Shown: piece by piece, positions 10,499 through 18,224 of the stretch
How positions within the stretch are numbered: position 1 is the first letter of the stretch
Layout: each line of letters starts with the position of its first letter
Origin: Mycobacterium sp. Root135
GTDB lineage: Bacteria; Actinomycetota; Actinomycetes; Mycobacteriales; Mycobacteriaceae
Assembly (NCBI RefSeq): GCF_001426545.1
Contig: NZ_LMEZ01000011.1
Span: forward strand, 1-64,000
Length of the DNA: 64,000 nt
Direction of reading: 5' to 3'
Made by a program: the position numbers and the translations under genes
The notes under the pieces: generated by a model
Told to the model about the DNA's origin: nothing
Databases searched by the model: none
Seen by the model: the letters and a program-made list of their open reading frames with translations, nothing else

Positions 10499-11442
10499 CC
10501 ACCGCGCTGGGCGCCTTGAACGACCAGCTCCGGGGCTACCTCGACCACCTCACCATCGAACGCGGGGTGGCCGCCAACACGCTGAGCTCGTACCGGCGCG
10601 ACCTGCGCCGCTATGCCGCTCATCTGACGGCCAGGGGCGTCGACGACGTCGCAGCGGTCACCGAGGAGCACGTCACCGACTTCCTGGTGTCACTGCGAGT
10701 CGGGGACGAAGACCTCGGCACCACGCCGCTGTCGGCGGTGTCGGCGGCGCGCACCCTCATCGCGGTCCGCGGCTTTCACCGCTTCGCGGCCGCCGAGGGG
10801 CTCACCCCCGTCGACGTCGCCCGTGCGGTCAAGCCGCCGACTCCGACCCGCCGACTGCCCAAGAGCATCAGCCTCGACGACGTCGTCGCGCTGCTGGAGG
10901 GCGCCGGGGGTGACAGTGAAACCGACGGCCCGCTGACGCTGCGCAACCGAGCGCTTCTCGAGGTGCTGTACTCGACCGGCGCCCGCATCTCCGAAGCCGT
11001 CGGCCTCGACGTGGATGACGTCGACGTGCAGTCGCGGTCGGTGCTGCTGCGCGGCAAGGGCGGCAAGCAGCGACTGGTGCCGATCGGCAGGCCCGCCGTC
11101 AGCGCGCTGGAGGCCTACTACGTCCGCGGCCGCCCCGACCTGGCGCGCCGCGGCAAGGGCACCCCGGCCATCTTCCTCAACGCCCGCGGCGGTCGGCTGT
11201 CGCGGCAGAGCGCCTGGCAGGTGTTGCAGGACGCCGCCGAACGGGCGGGCATCTCGGGGTCGGTGTCACCGCACACGCTGCGGCACTCGTTCGCCACCCA
11301 CCTGTTGGAGGGCGGTGCCGACGTCCGCGTCGTGCAGGAGTTGCTCGGGCACGCGTCGGTCACCACCACGCAGATCTACACGCTGGTGACCGTCAGCGCA
11401 CTGCGCGAAGTGTGGGCCGGCGCCCATCCGCGGGCGCGCTGA
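10495..11442 (+). CDS. xerD: Tyrosine recombinase XerD
   Basis: 315 residues from GTG 10495 (GTGA overlap with the Nudix stop). The N-terminal SAM-like core-binding domain covers ~1-105, followed by the catalytic domain. Visible catalytic residues are Arg in 'TGARISEAVGL', Lys in 'GKGGKQR', His-x2-Arg in 'HTLRHSFATHLL', His in 'LLGHASVTTT' and the nucleophile Tyr in 'QIYTLV'. With XerC it resolves chromosome dimers at dif. Its place before parA-scpAB is conserved in mycobacteria, so this is the housekeeping recombinase and not a phage integrase. Confidence 0.94.
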   Translation: MTTALGALNDQLRGYLDHLTIERGVAANTLSSYRRDLRRYAAHLTARGVDDVAAVTEEHVTDFLVSLRVGDEDLGTTPLSAVSAARTLIAVRGFHRFAAAEGLTPVDVARAVKPPTPTRRLPKSISLDDVVALLEGAGGDSETDGPLTLRNRALLEVLYSTGARISEAVGLDVDDVDVQSRSVLLRGKGGKQRLVPIGRPAVSALEAYYVRGRPDLARRGKGTPAIFLNARGGRLSRQSAWQVLQDAAERAGISGSVSPHTLRHSFATHLLEGGADVRVVQELLGHASVTTTQIYTLVTVSALREVWAGAHPRAR

Positions 11443-11444
11443 GG

Positions 11445-12614
11445 ATGTCGGCACCCGAGAATCAGGTGGTCGTCGTCGGTGCCGGGACGGCGGGCCTGGC
11501 TGCCGCACTGTGTCTGAGCGACCTGTCGATCCCCTCGGTGGTGCTCGAGCGCGGCGACGGGGTCGGCGCGGCGTGGCGATCGCGATACGACCGGTTGCGG
11601 CTCAACACCGGCCACCGGTATTCGCACCTGCCAAAACGGCCGTATCCCAAGGGAACTCCCATGTTTCCGACCCGCGAGCAGGTCGTCGCCCATCTCGAGG
11701 AGCACGCCGGCGAGCGAGGCGTCGAGCTGCGCCTGAACACTCCCGTCGAGCGGGTGGTCCGGCGCAAGCCAAGCGGGTGGGGCGTACTGACCCCGGACGG
11801 GATCGTTGGCGCCGCGCACGTCGTCGTGGCGACCGGTTACCTCCACACGCCGGTGCTGCCGGACTGGCCGGGATCGGCGTCGTTCCCCGGCGAGGTTCTG
11901 CACTCGTCGGCCTACCGAAGTCCACGTCCGTTCACGGGCAAGCGGGTGCTGGTGGTGGGCGCCGGCTCGTCGGGCCTGGAGATCGCGCACGACCTGGCGA
12001 CCGGTGGCGCCGCCAAGGTGTGGCTGTCGGTGCGCACCCCGCCGAACGTGATGCCGCGGACGGGGCCAGGCGGACGACCCAACGACGTGGTCTCACGGCC
12101 GCTGTTCCATCTGCCGCCGCGGCTGGCCGACGCGGTGGCGCGGCGCGCCAGGCTGGCCACCTTCGGCGATCTGAGCGAGTTCGGCCTGCCGATACCCCGG
12201 GAGGGTCCGTTCAGCCGGGCCCACCGCCTGCACGCGGCGCCGACGATCGTCGACCCCGAGGTCGTCGACGCCGTCCGCGACGGTGCCATCGAGGTGGTCG
12301 CCGCGGTCACCGCGTTCGAGTCGTCCTCGGTGGTGCTGACCGACCGCACCCGACTCGACGCCGACGTGGTGATCGCCGCCACGGGCTACCGGACCGGGCT
12401 GGAGCCGCTCGTCGGCCAGCTTGGCGTGCTCACCGACGCCGGGACCCCGATGGTCGGCGGTGACGTCGCCGCCGAGCCGGGGTTGTGGTTCCTCGGAATG
12501 TGGTCGCGGCCGTCGCTGATCGGCTACACCTCCACGCAGGCCGAGCGGGTGGCCGCACGGATTGCCAGGGCGATCGCGGAGTCCCAGCGGTCCAAGCGGA
12601 ACAAGCTCTTCTAG
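11445..12614 (+). CDS. FAD/NADPH flavin-containing monooxygenase-like protein
   Basis: 389 residues from ATG 11445, three bases after the xerD stop. The FAD-binding 'VVVVGAGTAGLAAAL' is at ~8-22 and the second dinucleotide fold 'LVVVGAGSSGLEIA' is near 168, the two-Rossmann layout of FMO/YUCCA-type monooxygenases. Such enzymes oxygenate soft nucleophiles or carbonyls; the substrate is unknown. In M. tuberculosis the interval between xerD and parA holds different genes (Rv1702c-Rv1707), so this is a lineage-specific insertion in an otherwise conserved string. It probably reads through from xerD. Confidence 0.78.
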   Translation: MSAPENQVVVVGAGTAGLAAALCLSDLSIPSVVLERGDGVGAAWRSRYDRLRLNTGHRYSHLPKRPYPKGTPMFPTREQVVAHLEEHAGERGVELRLNTPVERVVRRKPSGWGVLTPDGIVGAAHVVVATGYLHTPVLPDWPGSASFPGEVLHSSAYRSPRPFTGKRVLVVGAGSSGLEIAHDLATGGAAKVWLSVRTPPNVMPRTGPGGRPNDVVSRPLFHLPPRLADAVARRARLATFGDLSEFGLPIPREGPFSRAHRLHAAPTIVDPEVVDAVRDGAIEVVAAVTAFESSSVVLTDRTRLDADVVIAATGYRTGLEPLVGQLGVLTDAGTPMVGGDVAAEPGLWFLGMWSRPSLIGYTSTQAERVAARIARAIAESQRSKRNKLF

Positions 12615-12668
12615 CCGACCGCGCGGGTCTGGCGTCCGGAGCGTTTCACCGGAGTTAAACTCCAAGCG

Positions 12669-12716
12669 ATGTTCGCCAAGCCCGAAGGACGCCTGACCGG
12701 CGGCGGTCCCGAGTGA
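12669..12716 (+). CDS. putative leaderless 15-codon ORF upstream of parA
   Basis: ATG 12669 opens a 15-codon frame whose stop TGA (12714-12716) overlaps the parA start GTG (12713-12715). A TANNNT -10 element (TAAACT, 12656-12661) lies exactly 7 bases before the ATG, so transcription would begin at the ATG itself and give a leaderless message. parA has no good ribosome site of its own, so this frame could load ribosomes for it. The element also lies in a small dyad, GGAGT-TAA-ACTCC (12651-12663). Conservation is untested. Confidence 0.42.
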   Translation: MFAKPEGRLTGGGPE

Positions 12717-13594
12717 CCGACGACGCTGGTACCCCCGACGGCTCTGGCGTGTCGGAAGCAGTAGGCCACACGGGCCGTCCTCCCCGGTTCATCCCGGAAC
12801 CAAAGCCCCGGAGCGTGCACGGCCCGGCCAAGGTCATCGCGATGTGCAACCAGAAGGGTGGCGTCGGCAAGACGACGTCCACCATCAACCTGGGTGCGAG
12901 CCTCGCCGAGTACGGCCGTCGGGTGTTGCTGGTCGACCTCGACCCGCAGGGTGCGCTGTCCGCCGGCCTCGGCGTGCCGCACTACGAGCTCGACCACACG
13001 GTGCACAACCTGCTGATCGAGCCGCGGGTGTCGGTCGAAGACGTGCTGATCAAGACCCGCGTCAAGGGCATGGACCTGGTGCCGAGCAACATCGACCTGT
13101 CCGCGGCCGAGATTCAGCTGGTCAACGAGGTCGGCCGCGAGCATTCGCTGTCCCGGGCGCTGCACCCCATACTCGACCGCTACGACTACGTGCTGATCGA
13201 CTGCCAGCCGTCCCTGGGCCTGCTCACGGTCAACGGGCTGGCCTGCGCGGACAGCGTCATCATCCCCACCGAGTGCGAGTACTTCTCGCTGCGTGGACTG
13301 GCGTTGCTGACCGACACCGTGACCAAGGTCAAGGAACGTCTCAACCCGAAGCTGGACATCGGCGGAATCCTCATCACCCGCTACGACCCGCGCACCGTCA
13401 ACTCCCGTGAGGTGATGGCGCGGGTGCTGCAGCAGTTCGGCGATCTGGTGTTCGACACCGTCATCACCAGGACCGTCCGCTTCCCCGAGACCAGCGTCGC
13501 CGGTGAGCCCATCACCACCTGGGCGCCCAAATCCACTGGTGCACAGGCGTATCGGTCGTTGGCGCGTGAGGTCATCGACCGGTTCGGCGCGTGA
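12713..13594 (+). CDS. ParA/Soj-family ATPase (Rv1708)
   Basis: 293 residues from GTG 12713. The first ~38 residues are low-complexity; the deviant Walker A 'KGGVGKTTSTINL' begins at 48, with 'LLVDLDPQGALSAG' and 'LIDCQPSLGLLTVN' as the other ParA signatures. No parB follows; instead scpA overlaps the stop (GTGA). This is therefore the second ParA-like ATPase of mycobacteria, conserved with scpAB, not the origin-linked ParA. A role with condensin ScpAB in chromosome organisation is inferred from linkage. The start is the first usable codon after the short upstream frame. Confidence 0.9.
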   Translation: MTDDAGTPDGSGVSEAVGHTGRPPRFIPEPKPRSVHGPAKVIAMCNQKGGVGKTTSTINLGASLAEYGRRVLLVDLDPQGALSAGLGVPHYELDHTVHNLLIEPRVSVEDVLIKTRVKGMDLVPSNIDLSAAEIQLVNEVGREHSLSRALHPILDRYDYVLIDCQPSLGLLTVNGLACADSVIIPTECEYFSLRGLALLTDTVTKVKERLNPKLDIGGILITRYDPRTVNSREVMARVLQQFGDLVFDTVITRTVRFPETSVAGEPITTWAPKSTGAQAYRSLAREVIDRFGA

Positions 13595-14403
13595 GCTCGC
13601 CTGCACCGGAGGAGGCACCGCAGACGGGGTTTCAGGTCCGTCTGAGCAACTTCGAGGGTCCGTTCGACCTGCTGCTGCAGCTGATCTTCGCCCACCGGAT
13701 GGACGTGACCGAGGTCGCACTGCACCGGGTCACCGACGACTTCATCGCCTACACCAAACACATCGGTCGCCAGTTTGCGCTCGACGAGACCACGGCGTTC
13801 CTCGTGATTGCCGCCACCCTCCTCGACCTCAAGGCAGCCCGACTGCTGCCCGCCGGTGAGGTGCACGACGAGGAAGACCTCGCGCTGCTCGAGGTTCGCG
13901 ACCTGCTGTTCGCCCGGCTGCTGCAATACCGCGCGTACAAGCACGTGGCGGTGATGTTCGGCGAACTCGAGGCCGCCGCGCTGCGCAGCTACCCACGACT
14001 GGTGTCCCTCGAAGACAAGTTCTCCGACCTGTTACCCGAGGTCATGCTGGGTGTGGACGCCGACGCCTTCGCTCAGATCGCCGCGTCGGCCTTCACCCCA
14101 CGGCCGGTCCCGACGGTCGGCCTGAGCCACCTGCACGTTCAGGGAGTGTCGGTGCCCGAGCAGGCCCGCCTGTTGCTGGGCATGCTCGAAGAACGCGGGA
14201 TCGGGGAGTGGGCGTCGTTCTCCGACCTTGTCGCCGACTGCGGGGCGACGATCGAGATCGTCGGGCGGTTCATGGCGCTGTTGGAGTTGTTCCGTGCCAA
14301 CGCGGTAGCATTTGACCAGCCAGAACCGCTTGGAGTGCTGCAGGTTTCGTGGACCGGGGATCGCCCGACCAGCGAATACCTGGCGACGGCGGTGGAAGAG
14401 TGA
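13591..14403 (+). CDS. scpA: Segregation and condensation protein A
   Basis: 270 residues from GTG 13591, overlapping the parA stop. The kleisin N-terminus 'FQVRLSNFEGPFDLLLQLI' and 'LLDLKAARLLPAGE' are diagnostic of ScpA. The protein bridges the two SMC heads and binds ScpB; it acts on the nucleoid. The length is close to M. tuberculosis Rv1709 (278). Confidence 0.93.
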   Translation: MSSPAPEEAPQTGFQVRLSNFEGPFDLLLQLIFAHRMDVTEVALHRVTDDFIAYTKHIGRQFALDETTAFLVIAATLLDLKAARLLPAGEVHDEEDLALLEVRDLLFARLLQYRAYKHVAVMFGELEAAALRSYPRLVSLEDKFSDLLPEVMLGVDADAFAQIAASAFTPRPVPTVGLSHLHVQGVSVPEQARLLLGMLEERGIGEWASFSDLVADCGATIEIVGRFMALLELFRANAVAFDQPEPLGVLQVSWTGDRPTSEYLATAVEE

Positions 14404-14414
14404 GAAATACGCAG

Positions 14415-15110
14415 ATGACCGAAGACCGTCCCGAACCCGACTTTGCCTCCGATCTGGGGGTCGACCTTGCGATCGAGCCCCACATGGAGGACTCGGAGCT
14501 CGGTGCCGTGTTGGAGGCACTCTTGTTGGTGGTCGACACGCCGGTGACCGTCGACGCACTGTCCACGGCAGTCGACCAGCCCGCCCACCGGGTGGCGGCG
14601 AAGTTGCGCCTGATGGCCGACGAGTTCACCGCCCGCGAGAGCGGCATAGACCTGCGCGAGGCGGGTGGTGGCTGGCGGATGTACACCAGGTCCCGGTACG
14701 CGCCGTTCGTCGAGCGGCTCCTGCTGGACGGCACCCGCTCCAAGTTGACGCGTGCCGCACTGGAGACGCTGGCCGTGGTCGCCTACCGGCAGCCGGTGAG
14801 CCGGGTGCGGGTCAGCGCCGTGCGTGGCGTCAACTGCGACGCGGTCATGCGCACCCTGTTGGCCCGCGGGCTGATCACCGAGTCCGGTACCGACTCCGAC
14901 ACGGGCGCAACGACTTTCGCGACCACCGAGCTGTTCCTCGAGCGGCTGGGCCTGTCCACGCTGGCGGATCTGCCCGACATCGCTCCGCTTCTCCCAGACA
15001 TCGACAACATCGACGACATCACCGAGTCATTGGCCGACGAACCCAGGTTCGTAAAACTCGGTGTGGTGCCCAACAATCAACCGCTGGCCTTCGACGTGGA
15101 CAAGGACTGA
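14415..15110 (+). CDS. scpB: Segregation and condensation protein B
   Basis: 231 residues from ATG 14415, the same length as M. tuberculosis ScpB. An in-frame GTG at 14400 overlaps the scpA stop (GTGA) and would add five residues; either could be used. After an acidic ~25-residue leader there are two winged-helix domains, with 'LGAVLEALLLVVDTPVT' and 'LETLAVVAYRQPVSR' as recognisable ScpB segments. It forms a homodimer bound to ScpA. Confidence 0.92.
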   Translation: MTEDRPEPDFASDLGVDLAIEPHMEDSELGAVLEALLLVVDTPVTVDALSTAVDQPAHRVAAKLRLMADEFTARESGIDLREAGGGWRMYTRSRYAPFVERLLLDGTRSKLTRAALETLAVVAYRQPVSRVRVSAVRGVNCDAVMRTLLARGLITESGTDSDTGATTFATTELFLERLGLSTLADLPDIAPLLPDIDNIDDITESLADEPRFVKLGVVPNNQPLAFDVDKD

Positions 15111-15111
15111 C

Positions 15112-15858
15112 ATGGCCGACGAAGACGAAGGCACCCGACTGCAGAAGGTGCTCTCCCAAGCGGGGGTCGCCTCCCGCCGCGTGGCGGAACGCATGATCCG
15201 CGACGGCCGGATCGAGGTCGACGGACACATCGTGACCGAGATGGGCACGCGGGTCGACGCCGACAACGCGGAGATCCGCGTCGACGGCGTGAAGATCCGG
15301 CGCGACGACACCCTGGTGTACCTGGCGATCAACAAAGAGCGCGGCATGCACTCGACGATGTCCGACGACCAGGGCAGGCCCTGCGTCGGCGACCTGGTGG
15401 AGTATCGCGTCCGCGGCACCAAGAAGCTCTTCCACGTTGGCCGGCTGGACGCCGACACCGAGGGGCTGCTGATCCTGACCAACGACGGCGAGCTCGCCCA
15501 CCGTCTGATGCACCCGTCCTACGAGGTGCCCAAGACGTATTTGGCGACGGTCGTCGGATCGGTGCCGCGTGGCCTCGGCAAGAAGCTGAAGGCGGGCATC
15601 GAGTTGGACGACGGCCCCATTCACGTCGACGACTTCGCGATGGTCGACACGGTGCCCGGCAAGTCACTGGTGACGGTGACGCTGCACGAGGGGCGTAAGA
15701 GAATCGTGCGACGGATGCTGGCCGCGGTCGGCTTTCCCGTCACCGACCTGGTCCGCACCGACATCGGCACCGTCACCCTCGGTGAGCAGAAGCCCGGCAG
15801 CATCCGGGTTCTGACGAGCAAAGAGGTTGGCGAACTCTACAAGGCGGTGGGGATGTGA
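15112..15858 (+). CDS. rluB: rRNA large subunit pseudouridine synthase, RluB family (Rv1711)
   Basis: 248 residues from ATG 15112, two bases after scpB. An S4 domain (residues ~5-65, 'RLQKVLSQAGVASRR') precedes the RsuA/RluB catalytic domain with the active-site Asp in 'VGRLDADTEGLLILT'. The family converts a uridine of the 23S peptidyl-transferase region to pseudouridine. The stop overlaps the cmk start (GTGA), a linkage kept across Actinobacteria. Confidence 0.92.
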   Translation: MADEDEGTRLQKVLSQAGVASRRVAERMIRDGRIEVDGHIVTEMGTRVDADNAEIRVDGVKIRRDDTLVYLAINKERGMHSTMSDDQGRPCVGDLVEYRVRGTKKLFHVGRLDADTEGLLILTNDGELAHRLMHPSYEVPKTYLATVVGSVPRGLGKKLKAGIELDDGPIHVDDFAMVDTVPGKSLVTVTLHEGRKRIVRRMLAAVGFPVTDLVRTDIGTVTLGEQKPGSIRVLTSKEVGELYKAVGM

Positions 15859-16550
15859 GCGCCCCCCTGACCGTTGCCATCGACGGGCCGGCCGGTACCG
15901 GAAAGTCCTCCGTCTCAAGGGGTTTGGCGCGGGCCCTCGAGGCGCGCTACCTGAACACCGGTGCCATGTACCGGATCGTGACGCTGGCCGTTCTGCGCGC
16001 CGGTTTGGACCTCGACGACGCCGCGGCAGTGGCCGAGTTGGCGTCGCGCGTCGACCTGGCCGTCGGTTTCGACCCCGACGAAGACTTGTACTTTCTTGGG
16101 GGAGAGGACGTCTCGGTCGAGATCCGCGGTGACGCGGTGACCAAGGCGGTCTCGGCGGTCTCCGCCGTCCCCGAGGTGCGGACCCGACTGGTGGACCGGC
16201 AGCGCGAACTGGCCGACGGCACGGTGGCCGTCGTGGTCGAGGGCCGCGACATCGGCACCGTCGTGCTCCCCGACGCCGACCTCAAGGTCTTCCTGACGGC
16301 CTCGCCAGAAGAGCGGGCCCGTCGCCGCAACGATCAGAACGTCGAGTCCGGCCTGCCCGGCGACTACGACGCGGTGCTGGCCGACGTGCTGCGCCGCGAC
16401 CACCTGGATTCCACCCGTGCCGTGTCGCCCCTGCGCGCGGCCGACGACGCGATCGTCGTCGACAGCAGTGACATGTCTCAGTCCGAGACCGTGGCATGTC
16501 TTCTCGACCTGGTCGAGCGAGCTCGACAAGAACAGAGTGTAAAGCAATGA
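15855..16550 (+). CDS. cmk: Cytidylate kinase
   Basis: 231 residues from GTG 15855. The P-loop 'IDGPAGTGKSSVSRGLA' is at the N-terminus, followed by 'YLNTGAMYRIVTL' and 'VVEGRDIGTVVLPDADLK', all characteristic of CMP kinase. The enzyme makes CDP and dCDP from CMP and dCMP. It overlaps rluB and der by four bases on each side. Confidence 0.95.
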   Translation: MSAPLTVAIDGPAGTGKSSVSRGLARALEARYLNTGAMYRIVTLAVLRAGLDLDDAAAVAELASRVDLAVGFDPDEDLYFLGGEDVSVEIRGDAVTKAVSAVSAVPEVRTRLVDRQRELADGTVAVVVEGRDIGTVVLPDADLKVFLTASPEERARRRNDQNVESGLPGDYDAVLADVLRRDHLDSTRAVSPLRAADDAIVVDSSDMSQSETVACLLDLVERARQEQSVKQ

Positions 16551-18001
16551 GTGACAACGACATTGGTGACATCGGCGACATTGGCGTCGAGGCCGACGGT
16601 ACCTGGACCGACGAGGGTGACTGGGAACTGCCGCCCGAGGGCGTAGAGGTCGGCGATCTGGAGGCAGAGTTCGCCCCGCCGCCCGTCGTCGCGGTGGTCG
16701 GACGGCCCAACGTCGGCAAGTCCACGCTGGTGAACCGCATCCTCGGCCGTCGTGAGGCCGTCGTGCAGGACATCCCCGGCGTCACCCGCGACCGGGTGTC
16801 CTACGACGCGAACTGGCTGGGACGCCGGTTCATGGTGCAGGACACCGGCGGCTGGGAACCGGACGCCAAGGGTCTGCAGCAACTGGTGGCCGAGCAGGCC
16901 ACCGTCGCGATGCGCACCGCCGACGCGATCATCCTGGTGGTCGACTCGGTCACCGGTGCGACCAACGCCGACGAGGCCGCCGCCAAGCGACTGCAGAAGT
17001 CGGGCAAGCCGGTCTTCTTGGCGGCCAACAAGGTCGACAACGAGAAGATGGAATCCGAAGCCGCGCTGCTGTGGTCCCTCGGGTTGGGGCAGCCGTTCCC
17101 CGTCAGCGCGATCCACGGCCGCGGTGTGGCCGATCTGCTCGACGCCGTCCTCGAGGTGTTGCCAGAGGTCTCCGAGATGGGGTCCGGCACGGGCGGTCCG
17201 CGGCGCGTGGCGCTGGTGGGCAAGCCGAACGTCGGCAAGAGCTCGCTGATCAACCGCCTCGCCGACGAAGAACGGTCGGTGGTGCACGACGTCGCCGGTA
17301 CCACCGTCGACCCCGTCGACTCGCTGATCGAACTGGGCGGCAAGCCCTGGCGCTTCGTCGACACCGCCGGTCTGCGCCGCAAGGTCGGCCAGGCCAGCGG
17401 CCACGAGTTCTACGCGTCGGTGCGCACGCACGGCGCGATCGACGCGGCCGAGGTCGTCGTCGTCATGATCGACTCGTCGGAACCGCTGACCGAGCAGGAC
17501 CAGCGGGTGCTTTCGATGGTGATCGAGGCGGGCCGGGCCGTCGTGCTGGCGTTCAACAAGTGGGACCTGATGGACGAGGACCGGCGTTACCTGCTGGACC
17601 GCGAGATCGACCTGTCCCTCGAGCAGGTGCAGTGGGCGCAGCGGGTGAACATCTCCGCCAAGACCGGACGTGCGGTGCAGAGGCTGGTGCCCGCCCTGGA
17701 GGCCGCGCTCGCCTCGTGGGACAAGCGCATCACCACCGGTCAGCTCAACACGTTCCTCAAGGAACTCGTCGCCGCGACGCCGCCGCCGGTGCGCGGTGGC
17801 AAGCAGCCCAAGATCCTGTTCGCCACCCAGGCAACTGCGCGGCCGCCGACCTTCGTGCTGTTCACCTCCGGGTTCCTCGAGGCGGGCTACCGGCGCTTCA
17901 TCGAGCGCAAGCTTCGCGAGAAGTTCGGGTTCGAGGGCAGCCCCATCAAGATCAACGTCCGCGTGCGGGAGAAGCGCGCCCAGGGTCACAAGAAGCGCTG
18001 A
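16547..18001 (+). CDS. der: Ribosome assembly GTPase Der (EngA)
   Basis: 484 residues from ATG 16547 (ATGA with the cmk stop). An acidic N-terminal tail of ~45 residues, with the repeat 'DIGDIGDIG', precedes two GTPase domains with G1 motifs 'GRPNVGKSTLV' and 'GKPNVGKSSLI', G3 'DTGGW' and 'DTAGL', and the KH-like C-terminal domain. Der is essential for 50S maturation. The acidic tail is typical of mycobacterial Der and accounts for the extra length over E. coli. Confidence 0.95.
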   Translation: MSDNDIGDIGDIGVEADGTWTDEGDWELPPEGVEVGDLEAEFAPPPVVAVVGRPNVGKSTLVNRILGRREAVVQDIPGVTRDRVSYDANWLGRRFMVQDTGGWEPDAKGLQQLVAEQATVAMRTADAIILVVDSVTGATNADEAAAKRLQKSGKPVFLAANKVDNEKMESEAALLWSLGLGQPFPVSAIHGRGVADLLDAVLEVLPEVSEMGSGTGGPRRVALVGKPNVGKSSLINRLADEERSVVHDVAGTTVDPVDSLIELGGKPWRFVDTAGLRRKVGQASGHEFYASVRTHGAIDAAEVVVVMIDSSEPLTEQDQRVLSMVIEAGRAVVLAFNKWDLMDEDRRYLLDREIDLSLEQVQWAQRVNISAKTGRAVQRLVPALEAALASWDKRITTGQLNTFLKELVAATPPPVRGGKQPKILFATQATARPPTFVLFTSGFLEAGYRRFIERKLREKFGFEGSPIKINVRVREKRAQGHKKR

Positions 18002-18052
18002 CGCTCGACCTGTGCGTATGCTGAATGCAACACGAATGAGAGGGGAGTGGTG

Positions 18053-18163
18053 ATGGCTGATTTGGCCTTCCGGACCGCGCCCTCTCATGCGTTCGCGCTG
18101 GAGCCGTTCTGGCCTTCACGACGTTTCATCGCTTTCGACGAATGGTGTTGTACGCGCGGTTGA
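18053..18163 (+). CDS. putative 36-codon leader peptide with tandem Cys codons
   Basis: ATG 18053 is preceded at good spacing by AGGGGAG, one of the strongest ribosome sites in the window. The frame encodes 36 residues ending 'AFDEWCCTRG' and stops at 18161-18163, 61 bases before the TSUP permease start. A TATGCT -10-like element lies at 18017-18022. The two adjacent Cys codons form the 5' arm of a predicted hairpin (see the next entry). Short ORFs with Cys tracts act as cysteine-responsive attenuators in mycobacteria, usually before sulfur genes, so a leader role is plausible. The peptide itself shows no motif. Confidence 0.45.
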   Translation: MADLAFRTAPSHAFALEPFWPSRRFIAFDEWCCTRG

Positions 18164-18201
18164 TTCGCGTCCACAACCCCTGTGGCACATCTTTGGTGCC
18201 A
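18145..18201 (+). promoter_or_regulatory. candidate Cys-codon attenuator, mutually exclusive hairpins
   Basis: Hairpin A pairs 18147-18156 with 18166-18177 (GTTGTACGCG with CGCGTccACAAC, two-base bulge); its 5' arm contains both Cys codons. Hairpin B pairs 18171-18175 with 18181-18185 (CCACA/TGTGG) and shares bases with A. Hairpin C pairs 18183-18188 with 18196-18201 (TGGCAC/GTGCCA) and shares bases with B. Thus A and C can coexist and B excludes both, the geometry expected of an attenuator. The start codon of the permease follows 24 bases later. No T run follows C, so control of translation or Rho access is likelier than intrinsic termination. Confidence 0.35.
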
Positions 18202-18224
18202 TTGATCGAAAGTAGTCGGACCTC

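Noticed and set aside
10495..11442. xerD as a phage or island integrase
   Set aside because: Its position before the parA-scpAB string and its sequence are those of the conserved chromosomal XerD.
12713..13594. Chromosome origin or parABS locus
   Set aside because: There is no parB and no parS-like site; this is the second ParA-like gene that is linked to scpAB in mycobacteria.
16478..18088. Long minus-strand frame opposite der
   Set aside because: It covers der exactly in antisense, has no recognisable motif and a composition rich in His, Arg and Gln typical of shadow frames.
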